DNA from: Enterococcus italicus DSM 15952
GTDB taxonomy: Bacteria; Bacillota; Bacilli; Lactobacillales; Enterococcaceae
Direction: 5' to 3'
Assembly: GCF_000185365.1 (NCBI RefSeq)
Contig: NZ_GL622241.1
Span: 731,747-795,746 of the forward strand
Length of the DNA: 64,000 nucleotides
Shown here: positions 37,195 through 47,249 of the stretch, in pieces
Numbering within the stretch: position 1 is the stretch's first letter
Layout: each line of letters begins with the position of its first letter
Made by a program: the position numbers and the translations under genes
Notes under the pieces: model-generated
Seen by the model: only the letters and a program-made list of their open reading frames with translations
Databases searched by the model: none
What the model was told of the DNA's origin: nothing

Positions 37195-37280
37195 AAAAGA
37201 CCAGAACATCCAAAAGTTGTTTCGCAAACTTTTGGATGTTCTGGTTTTTTTACTTGTAGCTAAATCATGCTATTTCAGCC
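37195..37280. repeat. Hairpin repeat R7 (bidirectional terminator, treR/rny)
   Basis: Best-preserved copy: ACCAGAACATCCAAAAGTT and its complement form 19-bp arms, loop GTTTCGC, core AAGTTGTTTCGCAAACTT on the plus strand, T7 at 37245-37251. On the rny side GGCTGAAATAG ... TTTAGCTACAAG precedes the stem, starting six bases after the rny stop. Confidence 0.9.
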
Positions 37281-37282
37281 AC

Positions 37283-38857
37283 TTATTTTGCGTAGTCAGT
37301 CGCACGAGTCTCACGAATGACCGTCACTTTGATATGACCTGGGTAATCCAAGTCATCTTCAATTTTTTTGCGAATATCGCGTACCAATCGTACGGCATCT
37401 AAATCAGAAATCTCTTCTGGTTTCACCATCACGCGCACTTCACGTCCTGCTTGTACTGCAAAACTTGATGCCACGCCAGCGAAGCTATTGGAAATATTTT
37501 CAAGATTTTCGAGGCGACGAATGTAATTTTCGAGTGATTCACTTCTGGCACCTGGGCGAGCAGCGGATAATGCATCGGCTGCGGCCACTAAGACGGCAAT
37601 CACCGATGTCGCTTCGACGTCACCATGATGAGAAGCAATGGCATTGATGACAACGGCATTCTCTTTGTATTTCGCTGCTAATTCAGCACCAATCTCGACG
37701 TGTGACCCTTCAATTTCGTGATCCAAGGCCTTACCAATATCATGCAAGAAGCCAGCTCGTTTTGCTAACTGGATATCCTCGCCTAGTTCGGCAGCCATCA
37801 CGCCCGTCAAACGAGCCACTTCAATCGAATGATCCAATACATTTTGACCATAGCTCGTACGGAAATGCAAACGACCCATAATTTTTATTAAATCAGGATG
37901 TAGCGTATGTGCTCCTACTTCAAAGGCTGCTTGTTCCCCATAATCACGAATCCGTTCGTCCATCTCTTTGCGAGATTTCTCAACCATTTCTTCAATCCGA
38001 GCTGGATGGATGCGCCCATCTTGGATTAATTTTTCCAATGTCATGCGTGCAATCTCACGACGAATCGGATCAAATCCAGATAATACGACCGCTTCAGGAG
38101 TATCATCAATGATTAAATCAATCCCCGTCAACGTCTCTAAGGTACGAATATTGCGGCCTTCTCGACCAATAATCCGACCTTTCATTTCATCATTTGGCAA
38201 CGTCACAACGGAGACCGTCGTTTCTGATACTTGATCGGCTGCACAACGTTGTAGGGCTAGAGAAAGAATGTTTTTCGCTTTGCGATCAGCTTCTTCTTTT
38301 GCGCGTTGTTCAGATTCTTTGACCATAACAGCTAAATCATGATTCAATTCTTCTTCAGTGGTCTTCATGATGATTGTTTTAGCGTCTTCTTTCGATAACG
38401 CCGCCACTCGTTCTAATTCTGTTTGTTGTTGCGTAATTAATTGTTCAACTTCTTTTTCTCGCTCATCAATTTGGGATTGTCTTTCACTCACACGGTGTTC
38501 TTTTGTTTCAAGTGAGTGCTCTCTTTTTTCCAAAGAATCGTCTTTTCGATCAAGCAATTGTTCTCTTTGTAGTAAGCGATTTTCTTGCGATTTTAATTCA
38601 AGTTTGCTTTCCTTCAACTCTCTTTCAACTTCTGATCGATGCTGCTGACTTTCTTCTTTAGCTTCTAAAAGTGCTTCTTTTTTTACGGTTTCTGCTTCCT
38701 TTTTAGCGGTTGAAAGGATAGCCGAAGCAGATTGTTGCGCTTCTGCCAATTCCTTTTCTCTGCGTTCGTTTGAACGACGCATAAGCAATAACCCTATACC
38801 AAGACCGACAAATAAACCGATAGCGATGGAAAGAATAACCAGTGCTCCAGTGGGCAT
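37283..38857 (-). CDS. rny: Ribonuclease Y
   Basis: Membrane-anchored endoribonuclease initiating mRNA decay. N-terminal membrane helix ([20 protein letters not shown]), long charged coiled coil (about 30-200), KH domain with [13 protein letters not shown], and HD domain with [10 protein letters not shown]. Length 524 aa is standard. GGAGGTGATTCA precedes the ATG. It stands between recA's terminator and repeat R7. Confidence 0.96.
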   Translation of the reverse strand: MPTGALVILSIAIGLFVGLGIGLLLMRRSNERREKELAEAQQSASAILSTAKKEAETVKKEALLEAKEESQQHRSEVERELKESKLELKSQENRLLQREQLLDRKDDSLEKREHSLETKEHRVSERQSQIDEREKEVEQLITQQQTELERVAALSKEDAKTIIMKTTEEELNHDLAVMVKESEQRAKEEADRKAKNILSLALQRCAADQVSETTVSVVTLPNDEMKGRIIGREGRNIRTLETLTGIDLIIDDTPEAVVLSGFDPIRREIARMTLEKLIQDGRIHPARIEEMVEKSRKEMDERIRDYGEQAAFEVGAHTLHPDLIKIMGRLHFRTSYGQNVLDHSIEVARLTGVMAAELGEDIQLAKRAGFLHDIGKALDHEIEGSHVEIGAELAAKYKENAVVINAIASHHGDVEATSVIAVLVAAADALSAARPGARSESLENYIRRLENLENISNSFAGVASSFAVQAGREVRVMVKPEEISDLDAVRLVRDIRKKIEDDLDYPGHIKVTVIRETRATDYAK

Positions 38858-39031
38858 TGAATCACCTCCATACTATCATTTTTTTATTTTGTAGTTTTTT
38901 TGATAAACTATTCATCTTCATTCTTATCAATATGCCTACTTGCATATGTGTATACCACACAGTTTCATTCTAATGTTTACATCACAGAGTGTCAACTTAA
39001 AGTCATAGAAGTTTTGCTTGGTGGATACAGT

Positions 39032-39067
39032 AAAAAAACCATTGGCTACGCGTTTGCATAACCAATG
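39032..39067 (-). terminator. Intrinsic terminator after recA
   Basis: CATTGG/CCAATG arms (39040-39045, 39062-39067) on the minus strand followed by T7 (complement of 39032-39038), nine bases after the recA stop. Confidence 0.75.
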
Positions 39068-39075
39068 ATTTGCTG

Positions 39076-40119
39076 TTATTCATCGTCTAATTGGAGTTCT
39101 TCTTGCGCGTCTTCGGCAATTGTTTCACCTGAACCAATGCCATATGCATCTCGGACACGAGCGGAGACTTCTGCTACCATCTCAGGATGTTCTTTCATAT
39201 AAGACTTCACATTTTCCCGACCTTGGCCAATCCGATCGCCTTTATAAGAATACCAAGCACCACTCTTATCAATGATATCCATCTCAGCTGCCATATCTAG
39301 CAATTCACCGACTTGTGAGATTCCTTCCCCGTACATGATATCGACTTCAGCTATACGGAATGGTGGCGCAACTTTGTTTTTAACTACTTTAATTTTAGTA
39401 CGGTTACCGATAATATCCGTCCCTGATTTTAGTTGTTCTGCGCGTCGTACTTCTAAACGAATGGTAGCGTAGAACTTCAATGCACGTCCACCTGGTGTGA
39501 TCTCTGGATTCCCAAACATCACGCCGACTTTTTCACGAATTTGGTTAATGAAAATGGCGATAGTCTTCGTTTTATTGATAGAACCTGATAGTTTACGCAA
39601 GGCTTGTGACATCAAACGAGCTTGTAACCCAACGTGAGTATCGCCCATCTCACCGTCAATTTCTGCTCGTGGTACTAAAGCAGCCACTGAGTCAATCACG
39701 ACAATATCAACAGCACCACTTGATACAAGGGCATCGGCAATCTCTAACCCTTGCTCACCTGTGTCAGGCTGAGAAAGTAATAAATCATCAATGTTTACTC
39801 CTAGATTTTGCGCATATTGAGGATCCAATGCATGCTCTGCATCGATAAATGCCGCGGTACCGCCATTTTTTTGTACTTCTGCAATGGCATGGAGTGCAAC
39901 AGTCGTCTTACCTGAACTCTCAGGTCCATAGACTTCCACAATCCGCCCTCTAGGATAGCCACCGACACCTAAAGCTACATCTAATGCTAATGACCCACTA
40001 GGGATAGTCGATATCTTTTGATCAACCTTTTCTCCTAGCTTCATGACAGCACCTTTACCAAAATTCTTTTCAATTCGTTTTAACGCAGCATCTAGCGCTG
40101 CTTTTCGATCATCTGCCAC
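39076..40119 (-). CDS. recA: Recombinase RecA
   Basis: Strand-exchange protein and LexA coprotease. Walker [14 protein letters not shown], Walker [11 protein letters not shown], loop L2 with [14 protein letters not shown], and an acidic C-terminal tail ending LQLDDE. The start is GTG at 40119, with GGAGGATTG upstream. Length 347 aa is normal. It follows cinA as in most Firmicutes and has its own promoter with an SOS box. Confidence 0.97.
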   Translation of the reverse strand: MADDRKAALDAALKRIEKNFGKGAVMKLGEKVDQKISTIPSGSLALDVALGVGGYPRGRIVEVYGPESSGKTTVALHAIAEVQKNGGTAAFIDAEHALDPQYAQNLGVNIDDLLLSQPDTGEQGLEIADALVSSGAVDIVVIDSVAALVPRAEIDGEMGDTHVGLQARLMSQALRKLSGSINKTKTIAIFINQIREKVGVMFGNPEITPGGRALKFYATIRLEVRRAEQLKSGTDIIGNRTKIKVVKNKVAPPFRIAEVDIMYGEGISQVGELLDMAAEMDIIDKSGAWYSYKGDRIGQGRENVKSYMKEHPEMVAEVSARVRDAYGIGSGETIAEDAQEELQLDDE

Positions 40120-40144
40120 TAGACAATCCTCCTTTTTCTACTAC

Positions 40145-40207
40145 TTAGCTATTCTTATCATAGCGGTTCTCTTAAAAAATTGCAAGAAAAAGCGAACAAA
40201 TATTCGC
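40145..40207 (-). promoter_or_regulatory. recA promoter region with SOS (LexA) box
   Basis: CGAACAAATATTCG (40193-40206) matches the Gram-positive LexA consensus CGAAC-rnry-GTTYG at 13 of 14 positions. Downstream on the minus strand are -35 TTGCAA and -10 TATGAT separated by 17 bases. The same sequence (GCGAA...TTCGC followed by T5) could also be a weak terminator for cinA, so the palindrome may have two uses. Confidence 0.7.
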
Positions 40208-40210
40208 CTT

Positions 40211-41461
40211 TTATAAAGTTCCATGTTTTAGTAACGCTTTTCTTACTATATTTAATCCATCCATCACAGCATTTCTCCGTATGGCTGCGCGATCTCTTGG
40301 GATGACTTTACGGATCGAATACGTTCCTTCTTTGCTCGCTAAGGCAATCCAGACAGTCCCGACTTCTTGTCCTTCTATCTCTTCCGGTCCCGCCACACCG
40401 CTAAAAGCTACCGCATAGTCTGTTTGTGCGCGTTGCCGAGCTTGTTGCGCCATCGCTTCGACACATTCCTTTGAGACTGTACCATAAGTGTGCAGTAGTT
40501 CTTCATCGATGCCTAACAACGCTTGCTTCATTTCCTTTGAATAGGTAACAAATCCGCCCGGAAAAACAGCCGAAACACCCGGTACATCACCCAACGTTGC
40601 TTGGAATAATCCAGCAGTCAAGCTTTCCGCAGCAGTGATGGTTTTTTGCTGTTGTTTTAATAAATCTACGACGACATTGGCCAATGAATTGGTCTCACCA
40701 TAGCCGTAGAAAAACTCACCCACGCGATTCATGATTACTTGTTCCAATTCATCCAATTGTTGTTGCCCTATCGCTTCTATTTTACATTTAACAGTTAGAC
40801 GTAGCGTCACTTCATTGGGTTTGGCATATGGAGCGACTGTCGGATTGGTTTGCTCTTCAATCAACTCCTTCAGCTCTGTAACTAAACGAGATTCACCAAT
40901 GCCATAAAAGCGTAGCACCCGAGAAATCAGCTGCTCTTCTTGAATAAATTGCTCTTTTAATAAAGGAACGGCTTGTTCGTAGACCATTGGCTTCAGCTCA
41001 TTAGGCGGCCCAGGTAAAAGCAAATAATTCACACTAGGTGCTTGATAAAAAATCCCAACTGCTAAACCAGTCCGATTGGCTAATGCTTGCCCACCATCAA
41101 TAATTAGAGCTTGTAGCAAATTATTTTCAGTCATTGGTTGTTCCCGCTTGGCAAAAAAAGCTTGTAATTTTTGATAGCCCGCTTCGTCACGAATTAATTC
41201 TTTGCCCACATGCTTGGCTACCACTTGCTTTGTCAAATCATCTTCGGTCGGACCTAACCCTCCGCACAATACGACCAACTCACTACGCGAATCGGCTAAG
41301 TCAAGGACAGTCTCTAGCCGCTCAGGGTTGTCTCCAACTACTGTATGGTAATACACTTCAAATCCTAAGCCTGCTAATTCCTCTGATAAAAATGTAGCAT
41401 TGGAATTAACCACTTGTCCTAGTAATAATTCTGTACCAACTGCAATAATTTCTGCTTTCAT
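40211..41461 (-). CDS. cinA: CinA competence/damage-inducible protein
   Basis: Two domains: N-terminal molybdopterin-binding-like (ADP-ribose pyrophosphatase) domain with [16 protein letters not shown] and [13 protein letters not shown], and C-terminal nicotinamide-nucleotide amidase with TAAESLTAG and AFSGVAGPE. Involved in NAD recycling and linked to recA by conserved order. Length 416 aa is normal. In streptococci it interacts with RecA in competence; relevance here is unknown. Confidence 0.93.
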   Translation of the reverse strand: MKAEIIAVGTELLLGQVVNSNATFLSEELAGLGFEVYYHTVVGDNPERLETVLDLADSRSELVVLCGGLGPTEDDLTKQVVAKHVGKELIRDEAGYQKLQAFFAKREQPMTENNLLQALIIDGGQALANRTGLAVGIFYQAPSVNYLLLPGPPNELKPMVYEQAVPLLKEQFIQEEQLISRVLRFYGIGESRLVTELKELIEEQTNPTVAPYAKPNEVTLRLTVKCKIEAIGQQQLDELEQVIMNRVGEFFYGYGETNSLANVVVDLLKQQQKTITAAESLTAGLFQATLGDVPGVSAVFPGGFVTYSKEMKQALLGIDEELLHTYGTVSKECVEAMAQQARQRAQTDYAVAFSGVAGPEEIEGQEVGTVWIALASKEGTYSIRKVIPRDRAAIRRNAVMDGLNIVRKALLKHGTL

Positions 41462-41512
41462 TTTTTCCGCTCCTAACTATACATACGCATAATCGTAGTA
41501 TAAAACAAATTT

Positions 41513-41580
41513 AAAAAAAAGAACCGCAAAAGGCGGCAGTCAATCCGTCATAAAACTAGATTCACACCTCTCTTGCGGTT
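41513..41580 (-). terminator. Terminator with long loop after pgsA
   Basis: AACCGCAA/TTGCGGTT perfect 8-bp arms (41522-41529, 41573-41580) with a 43-base loop, followed on the minus strand by C-T8. The loop can form a smaller internal stem. Confidence 0.7.
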
Positions 41581-41590
41581 GGGTAAGTAT

Positions 41591-42169
41591 TTACATTGAT
41601 CCTTTAAATACAGCTGTATTTTTGGCAAAATAGTCGACTCCAGAGTAAATCGTAAAGATTAAGCAGACATACAACATAATTTGGGCAAACGGAATGCCTA
41701 ACCAATAAAAAGGAACATTATTAAGCAATAAGAAAATAATCGCAATCATTTGCGTCGCTGTTTTAATTTTTCCTGGCCAAGCAGCCGCCATCACTTCGCC
41801 ACCTTCAACCAATAATAGACGCAGACCCGTCACAGCTAACTCACGACAGACAATCAAAGCGATCACCCACCCTGGTGCCTTATCTAATGACACAAGTAAG
41901 ATAAAGGCCGTCATGACCAGCATCTTGTCTGCTAAAGGGTCAGCAAACTTGCCAAAATTCGTCACCAATCCTTGCGCGCGGGCGATATGACCATCTAACC
42001 AATCCGTGAAGCTTGCTACTGCAAAGACAATCGCTGCTACCAAATGCGTCACCGGTAATTGAAAAGAGTCTGCACCTAGCATTCCCCAATCTAACGGTAA
42101 AGCGACTAATAAAATAAAAATCGGAATCATAATAATGCGTAATACAGTTAACTTATTCGGTAAATTCAC
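41591..42169 (-). CDS. pgsA: CDP-diacylglycerol-glycerol-3-phosphate 3-phosphatidyltransferase
   Basis: Integral membrane enzyme making phosphatidylglycerol phosphate, precursor of anionic lipids and lipoteichoic acid. The CDP-alcohol phosphatidyltransferase signature D-G-x2-A-R...G-x3-D-x3-D is visible as DWLDGHIARAQGLVTNFGKFADPLADK, read in pieces (DGHIARAQG, GKFADPLAD). Length 192 aa, about five helices. Follows the RodZ-like gene in the standard ymfM-pgsA-cinA-recA order. Confidence 0.94.
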   Translation of the reverse strand: MNLPNKLTVLRIIMIPIFILLVALPLDWGMLGADSFQLPVTHLVAAIVFAVASFTDWLDGHIARAQGLVTNFGKFADPLADKMLVMTAFILLVSLDKAPGWVIALIVCRELAVTGLRLLLVEGGEVMAAAWPGKIKTATQMIAIIFLLLNNVPFYWLGIPFAQIMLYVCLIFTIYSGVDYFAKNTAVFKGSM

Positions 42170-42189
42170 TTTTCTTCTCCTTTCACTTC

Positions 42190-43071
42190 TTAATTCAAAT
42201 AAGAGATTGACAAGACCACATTCTTTTTCAATAATGAGTATTGTGGATCATCAAAATCAATGGTTTTACTATTCGCCTTGATATCAATATAAGCACTCGC
42301 TCCTAGGACAATCGTCGCATTCGTCGTTCCTTCAGGTAGCGTAAAACTAGCTGTTGCACCTGACTCAAATGTATTTTGGTAAACGTAGGCATTATTGACC
42401 AATACCCCTACCCAACAACGGCCATCTTTCCCTGTAAATGACAACTCAATAGGATTCGTTGCATTAGTCACTGTCATCGTTGCTTGACTTTGCGTTGATT
42501 GCGTCCGTTCAATTTTCATCTCTTGTTTCTTTTCCGAAGAAGAGGTTGTAGTCGAAGTCTGGGTCGTGCTCTCTTGGCTAGAAGATGATACTGAACTTAC
42601 TTGATTATTGACTGATATAGAAGATTCATTTTGCGTAATCATCGGCTTAGACGTGCGATTACTCCAAGACATGTAAAAGACGACACTGAGTACCGTTAAC
42701 GCAATCAATGCCAATAAAATAACTGGCAAATAATCAATCCATACTTTCTGTTGCTTTTCGGCGACATGCTGCGCTTTTCTGGAACCTTGGACGTGCTCTG
42801 GTTGAGGTCGTTTAGGCAGAGTTGGACCAAAGTCAGCTTTCCCATCAAAAATCGACACCAACTTATCACCATCAAGCTCTACAACCGTTGCATATTGGCG
42901 AATAAAAGACCGCACATAATACGTCCCCGGAAGTCGGTCAAATGCCCCTTCTTCAAGCGCTTCTAAATATCGTTTTTGGATTTTTGTTTTTTGCTGCAAT
43001 TCATCAATGGTAATATTTTTATTTAAACGGGCTTCCCGCAATTGTGCGCCAATCAATATTTCATTGCTCAC
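42190..43071 (-). CDS. rodZ: RodZ-like cell-shape protein (YmfM), HTH-TM-DUF4115
   Basis: N-terminal Xre-like HTH (ITIDELQQKTKIQKRYLEAL, residues about 20-40, with the FDRLPGTYYVRSFIRQYA tail), one membrane segment (about 118-140), a Ser/Thr-rich extracellular linker and a C-terminal DUF4115 beta domain. RodZ couples MreB to the wall machinery in rods; in coccoid enterococci MreB is usually absent, so the role is less certain. Length 293 aa. Stands between ymfH and pgsA. Confidence 0.86.
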   Translation of the reverse strand: MSNEILIGAQLREARLNKNITIDELQQKTKIQKRYLEALEEGAFDRLPGTYYVRSFIRQYATVVELDGDKLVSIFDGKADFGPTLPKRPQPEHVQGSRKAQHVAEKQQKVWIDYLPVILLALIALTVLSVVFYMSWSNRTSKPMITQNESSISVNNQVSSVSSSSQESTTQTSTTTSSSEKKQEMKIERTQSTQSQATMTVTNATNPIELSFTGKDGRCWVGVLVNNAYVYQNTFESGATASFTLPEGTTNATIVLGASAYIDIKANSKTIDFDDPQYSLLKKNVVLSISYLN

Positions 43072-43177
43072 TCGTTCATCTACTCCAGTCTAACTACTTT
43101 CTGTTTTGTTTACTTCCTTTTAAAGATACCACAAATCACATCAATCTGACGGATAAACTAGCTAGTTTACAAATTTT

Positions 43178-44485
43178 TTAAATGGTTTCTTTCTCGGCTA
43201 ACGGCAACACTGAAAAGCGACTAACTGCTTTTGGTCTTAAGAACAATCTTCCCGCCTCAAGAACATCCGTCAGCTGAATGGCTTGAATGACTTCTGGCAA
43301 GTCAAAGAGTGTCACATCTTCAGATAATTCTTGGGTAAATTGGTTCGCGATATATTCTAGGGAATTTAGCGATTGGAAATACTTACCGAGCATTTTTTTC
43401 TTCAATAGCGTCAAATTCTCCTCATTGACATCACGATTGTCTTCAAAGCCTAACAACAATTCGGTCATGGCTCCATAGAATGCGTCCGGTTGATCGGTGT
43501 CAGTCGAAAAATCAGCCATATGAAACTCACGCTCCATCGTAAATTCAAAGCCAAATGTATCATCGATGATGCCACGATTATACAAATCTAAATACGCCGT
43601 TGATGTTGACCCTACTAATAATTGCAACAAGAGCTGGATAGCAGTCTTAAAGGTTACTTGTGCGCGCGTCGACTCTGGCAAGTGTTGCGCCAAACCTTTG
43701 ACTCCAAGCACTGCTTTTTGTCGCGTCACAGGCAAGTGAATTTCAGCGAAGGGCTTGATTTCATCATACGTTTGCTCAGGAAAGTGACGGACAATTTTTT
43801 TAGCCGCTGGAAAGGTCTTTTGCGCTTGGTTTTCTTTAATCAATCCCAGCATCTCAGCAGGATCAAAATCCCCTACGACAAACAATGTCATGTTGCTTGG
43901 GTGATAAAAGGTCTGGTAGCACTCATACAAATCTTCCGCTGTAATCGTCGCGATGCTCTCGATTGAGCCGGCAATATCTACATGTAATGGGTGATTCGGA
44001 TACAAATTACCCAAAATACCAAAAAATTGACGCCAATTAGGATCATCTTGATACATTTGAATTTCTTGGCCGATGATGCCTTTTTCCTTGTCCACAGTTT
44101 CTTTCGTAAAATACGGTTCTTGCACAAAGTTCAACAATGTGACTAAGTTCTCCTCAACATGATTACTCGTAGAAAACAAATAACTCGTCCGGGTAAAGCT
44201 CGTAAAAGCATTGGCCGATGCACCTAATTTGCTAAAAGTTTGGAAGATATCGCCCTCTTCTTTTTCAAATAACTTGTGCTCTAAAAAATGGGCAATCCCA
44301 TCTGGTACAGTCCGTAATGCTTCCCCTTCATACCCAAATTCATTATCAATCGAGCCATAATTCGTACTAAATAAGGCATATGTCTTTTGATATCCCGCTT
44401 TTGGCAGCAAAAAAACTTTTAAGCCATTGGGTAGTACTTCTTTAAACAATGTTTCTTGAATTTGCGTATACTCAAGCTTCTCCAT
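43178..44485 (-). CDS. M16-family metallopeptidase homologue (YmfH type)
   Basis: Pitrilysin-like protein, 435 aa. The inverted zinc motif HFLEH is present near residue 66 with a downstream glutamate (NEE...region EEGDIFQ), so it may be catalytically active. It forms a conserved pair with the next gene, whose product lacks this motif. Related pairs process or export small peptides in other genomes, but no substrate is obvious here. Overlaps the upstream gene by 14 bases, implying coupled expression. Confidence 0.87.
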   Translation of the reverse strand: MEKLEYTQIQETLFKEVLPNGLKVFLLPKAGYQKTYALFSTNYGSIDNEFGYEGEALRTVPDGIAHFLEHKLFEKEEGDIFQTFSKLGASANAFTSFTRTSYLFSTSNHVEENLVTLLNFVQEPYFTKETVDKEKGIIGQEIQMYQDDPNWRQFFGILGNLYPNHPLHVDIAGSIESIATITAEDLYECYQTFYHPSNMTLFVVGDFDPAEMLGLIKENQAQKTFPAAKKIVRHFPEQTYDEIKPFAEIHLPVTRQKAVLGVKGLAQHLPESTRAQVTFKTAIQLLLQLLVGSTSTAYLDLYNRGIIDDTFGFEFTMEREFHMADFSTDTDQPDAFYGAMTELLLGFEDNRDVNEENLTLLKKKMLGKYFQSLNSLEYIANQFTQELSEDVTLFDLPEVIQAIQLTDVLEAGRLFLRPKAVSRFSVLPLAEKETI

Positions 44486-45746
44486 GCTCGTCCTCCCCTT
44501 CTAAAAAGAATATCGCCTGCAAGGAAAGTCTTTGCGCTACTTGCTGAATCGATTCTTTCGTCACTGCTGCTAATGCTTGCAGCCATTGTTCTTCTGTCTT
44601 TTTCGTTTTTGGCAGCCATTGCTCATAGTAGGCTTTCTCAATTAAATTTTGAGCATAATCTTGGCCCAAATAGTATTGTGTCTTGATACGTTCTTTGGTC
44701 TGCTGTAACTCTAAATCAGTGATATCACCTGTTTTTAGCGCTTCAAGTTGCTCATGAATCAGCTGCAGTACTCGATTGCGGTTGGTACTATCGATACCAG
44801 TTTGCACAGTGACCATGCCACGAAACAGATCTAGACTACTTGATGCATAGTAAGCCAGACTTTCTTTTTCGCGCACATTTAAGAAGAGTTTTGAGTGTGA
44901 AAAACCGCCAAATAACCCATTAAATACCATCGCCGGAAAGCGTAGTGTACTTTCATAAGTCACATCTAAGTGATAGGCTATGTTTAGTTTGGATTGACTG
45001 ACTGGCTCAGTCACCTGTTTTTCACGGATGATATTGCTCGTCTGAAAGTCCGTAACTATCTCTGGATGCACACGACTGGTTTTAGGCCAGTCCCACGCTG
45101 CAAAGCCTGCCTCTACTTCAGCGGCTGAAATATCACCTACGACAAACATATCGATTTGGTCTTCATTCATCATTGATTCATAGGTTTTTACGACTGATTC
45201 CGCCGTACACGCTTTGACACCTGAGACGGTCCCAAAACTTGGTACTTTTTGATCTTGGTCTTGTTCAAAAAACAATTCTTGTAATTGCAATGATGCCCAC
45301 ATCTGCTTGTCTTCTTCTATACTTGCTAAATACGCCATCAAGTTTTCTTTTTCTAGCGTAAATGTTGGTGTGTCAAATTGCCCATTTTGTTGATTTGGTG
45401 AAAACAAAATTTCCTGCAAAAAGGACAGCGCCTGTACGAACACTTGCTTATCCCCTACGTACTCACCATTCACAACATCCATTGCCACGTTTACTTGGTG
45501 GGTATTGCCTTTTTTCGCCACATTGATACCAAAGCTTGCACCATATAGCGCTGCTAGCTCTTTACTGAGTGCTGTTTGCGTTGGAAAATGCAGACTATTG
45601 GTCTCCAGTAGACTGGTTAATAACGTCCGCGCCGAAGCTGCCTTGGCTGTGTGACGAGCAGTAAAGCGAATAAGAATACGAATGGTCTTAAATTTTTTGG
45701 TCGAAATCGTTGTAACATTGATTCCAGGTTGAATTTGCTTTGTCAT
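44472..45746 (-). CDS. M16-family peptidase-like protein without zinc motif (YmfF type)
   Basis: A 424-residue M16 homologue in which the expected HxxEH position holds no histidine pair (TLLTSLLETNSLHFPT), so it is probably a non-catalytic partner of the HFLEH-bearing neighbour. Heterodimers of active and inactive M16 subunits are known (for example mitochondrial processing peptidase); pairing here is inferred. First gene of the ymfF-ymfH transcript, divergent from mscL. Confidence 0.86.
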   Translation of the reverse strand: MTKQIQPGINVTTISTKKFKTIRILIRFTARHTAKAASARTLLTSLLETNSLHFPTQTALSKELAALYGASFGINVAKKGNTHQVNVAMDVVNGEYVGDKQVFVQALSFLQEILFSPNQQNGQFDTPTFTLEKENLMAYLASIEEDKQMWASLQLQELFFEQDQDQKVPSFGTVSGVKACTAESVVKTYESMMNEDQIDMFVVGDISAAEVEAGFAAWDWPKTSRVHPEIVTDFQTSNIIREKQVTEPVSQSKLNIAYHLDVTYESTLRFPAMVFNGLFGGFSHSKLFLNVREKESLAYYASSSLDLFRGMVTVQTGIDSTNRNRVLQLIHEQLEALKTGDITDLELQQTKERIKTQYYLGQDYAQNLIEKAYYEQWLPKTKKTEEQWLQALAAVTKESIQQVAQRLSLQAIFFLEGEDEHGEA

Positions 45747-45893
45747 TTAGTTGACTCCTTTATCGCTTGTCTTATTGAAAATTATAACACACCCCTCTAT
45801 TCATAGTAATCCTGGCACGTCTGAGTATTTTATTTTAAAAAATCAGTAACTTTCGCTATACTGTTTTGTGAAAACAAAGGGAGGTGAAAGAAA

Positions 45894-46322
45894 ATGAAAA
45901 AAATGCTTGGAGAATTTAGAGAGTTCATTATGAAAGGTGACGTACTAGACCTAGCTGTCGGTGTTGTTATTGGTAGTGCATTTACTGCAATCGTCAAACA
46001 AGTTGTTGATGGATTAATTACACCACTTGTTGGTTTAGTTATTTCACTGATTCCAGGAACTACAAATGGCAATCTAGAAGATACATTAAATATTCTAGAT
46101 GTTAAATTCCGTGGGGTTACCTTCCAATTTGGTGATGTGATTAGTGCAATTATTACATTTATTATTACTGGTTTTGTTTTATTCCTAGTCGTTCGTGCTG
46201 CTAACCGTGCGAAAAACCTACGTGAAAAACCAGTTGTGGTGGTGGAAAAAACACCTACTTCAGAAGATTACTTGGCTGAGATTCGTGATTTATTAAAAGC
46301 GCAAGCCAACGAAAAAAACTAA
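45894..46322 (+). CDS. mscL: Large-conductance mechanosensitive channel MscL
   Basis: Osmotic safety valve. N-terminal MLGEFREFIMKGDVLDLAVGVVIG gives the S1 helix and pore helix TM1, with TM2 at about residues 78-100 and a C-terminal bundle. Length 142 aa is normal. Start ATG 45894 or 45903; GGGAGGTGAAAG favours the first. A -10 TATACT lies upstream. Ends at repeat R8. Confidence 0.96.
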   Translation: MKKMLGEFREFIMKGDVLDLAVGVVIGSAFTAIVKQVVDGLITPLVGLVISLIPGTTNGNLEDTLNILDVKFRGVTFQFGDVISAIITFIITGFVLFLVVRAANRAKNLREKPVVVVEKTPTSEDYLAEIRDLLKAQANEKN

Positions 46323-46335
46323 TACTATTAAACCA

Positions 46336-46440
46336 CTGTGACAGAATTGTTCCGTCACATACAAAAAAGACCAGACCATCCTGAAGTTATGTCATAAACT
46401 TTGGGATGGTCTGGTCTTTTTCGTAGTAGCCAATTCTGTC
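46336..46440. repeat. Hairpin repeat R8 (bidirectional terminator, mscL side)
   Basis: AAAAGACCAGACCATCC and its complement form 17-bp perfect outer arms (46365-46381, 46404-46420); core AAGTTATGTCATAAACTT on the plus strand. Upstream on the mscL side GTGACAGAATTGTTCCGTCAC can fold into a small stem, the position of the GGCTGA stem in other copies; the minus side has a related GACAGAATTGGCTAC. Confidence 0.85.
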
Positions 46441-46472
46441 AAAATTTCATTTATTTCTATTCTTACTAGTGA

Positions 46473-47054
46473 TTAGTGAAAGACACCAAATCCACCTGTC
46501 CAGCTAATTTTTTCTGCGGCTGCTAATGAGATTTGTAAGAATCCTAATGCTTCCAATTCACGGGCACGCTTCAAGCTACCTGCATCTAGCACAGCTAAGT
46601 CACTACCGTTTAAGGCATTCGTTACAGCTTCTTTTGCTTCTTGATCGTCAGAAGCCAATAAGACAGTCGTTTAATGTTCGCCAGCTACTTTTTTCGTTGC
46701 TAAGGTTGCCGGGAAGGTTGTATTAAAGCCTTTGACTACTTTTGAGTCAGACGCTGCTTTAGCAATGACAGCCGCAGCTGAGCTATCCGCTGGTACTACT
46801 AAATCATCAAACGTGTCAAAGTCGACTGGATTGGTAATGTCCACAATTATTTTTCCTTTTAATTCTTCTTCATAGTCAGCTAAAATACTTGATACCGCAG
46901 GATACGGTACAGCTAATACAACAATTTCTCCTACAGTTACTTCACCTTTTACAGTTTCTGAACCGATGTACGCGACAGTATTTCCTGCATCCTCGAAGTT
47001 TTTACCAATTGCTTGTCCCATACTTCCTTTACCAAAAATTGTTACGTTTGCCAT
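46473..47054 (-). pseudogene. NADPH-dependent F420 reductase-like oxidoreductase with in-frame stop
   Basis: COG2085-type Rossmann protein: VTIFGKGSMGQAIG nucleotide-binding site, DITNPVDFDT and VVKGFNTTFPATLA are intact. At codon 128 a TAA (complement of 46671-46673) interrupts KVAGEH-stop-TTVLLASDDQ; the frame is unchanged and continues with normal family sequence to TGGFGVFH. A single AAA-to-TAA change would explain it. The full frame is 193 residues, normal for the family. AAAGGAGG precedes the ATG at 47054. No suppressor evidence. Probably a recent nonsense mutation; a sequencing error is possible. Confidence 0.82.
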
Positions 47055-47172
47055 GTTGTCTTCCTCCTTTAAAGTTTGTTTCTTATCTATGAACCTATCG
47101 TACACCTTGAAAAAAAGAATGCCCACTAAAAATACTTACTTTTTGTAACTATTTTTAACACGTTTTTCTACA

Positions 47173-47204
47173 CAAAAAAACCACCAAACAGTAGCTGTTC
47201 AGCG
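47173..47204 (-). terminator. Intrinsic terminator after veg
   Basis: A 10-bp stem with some G-U pairs, minus-strand CGCTGAACAG (complement of 47195-47204) and CTGTTTGGTG (47182-47191), loop CTA, then T7. It lies between veg and the interrupted oxidoreductase gene. A second small palindrome GATGATTTTATCATC is at 47222-47236. Confidence 0.7.
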
Positions 47205-47249
47205 GCGTTTTTCATATGTAGGATGATTTTATCATCTTTTTTCAATTTG

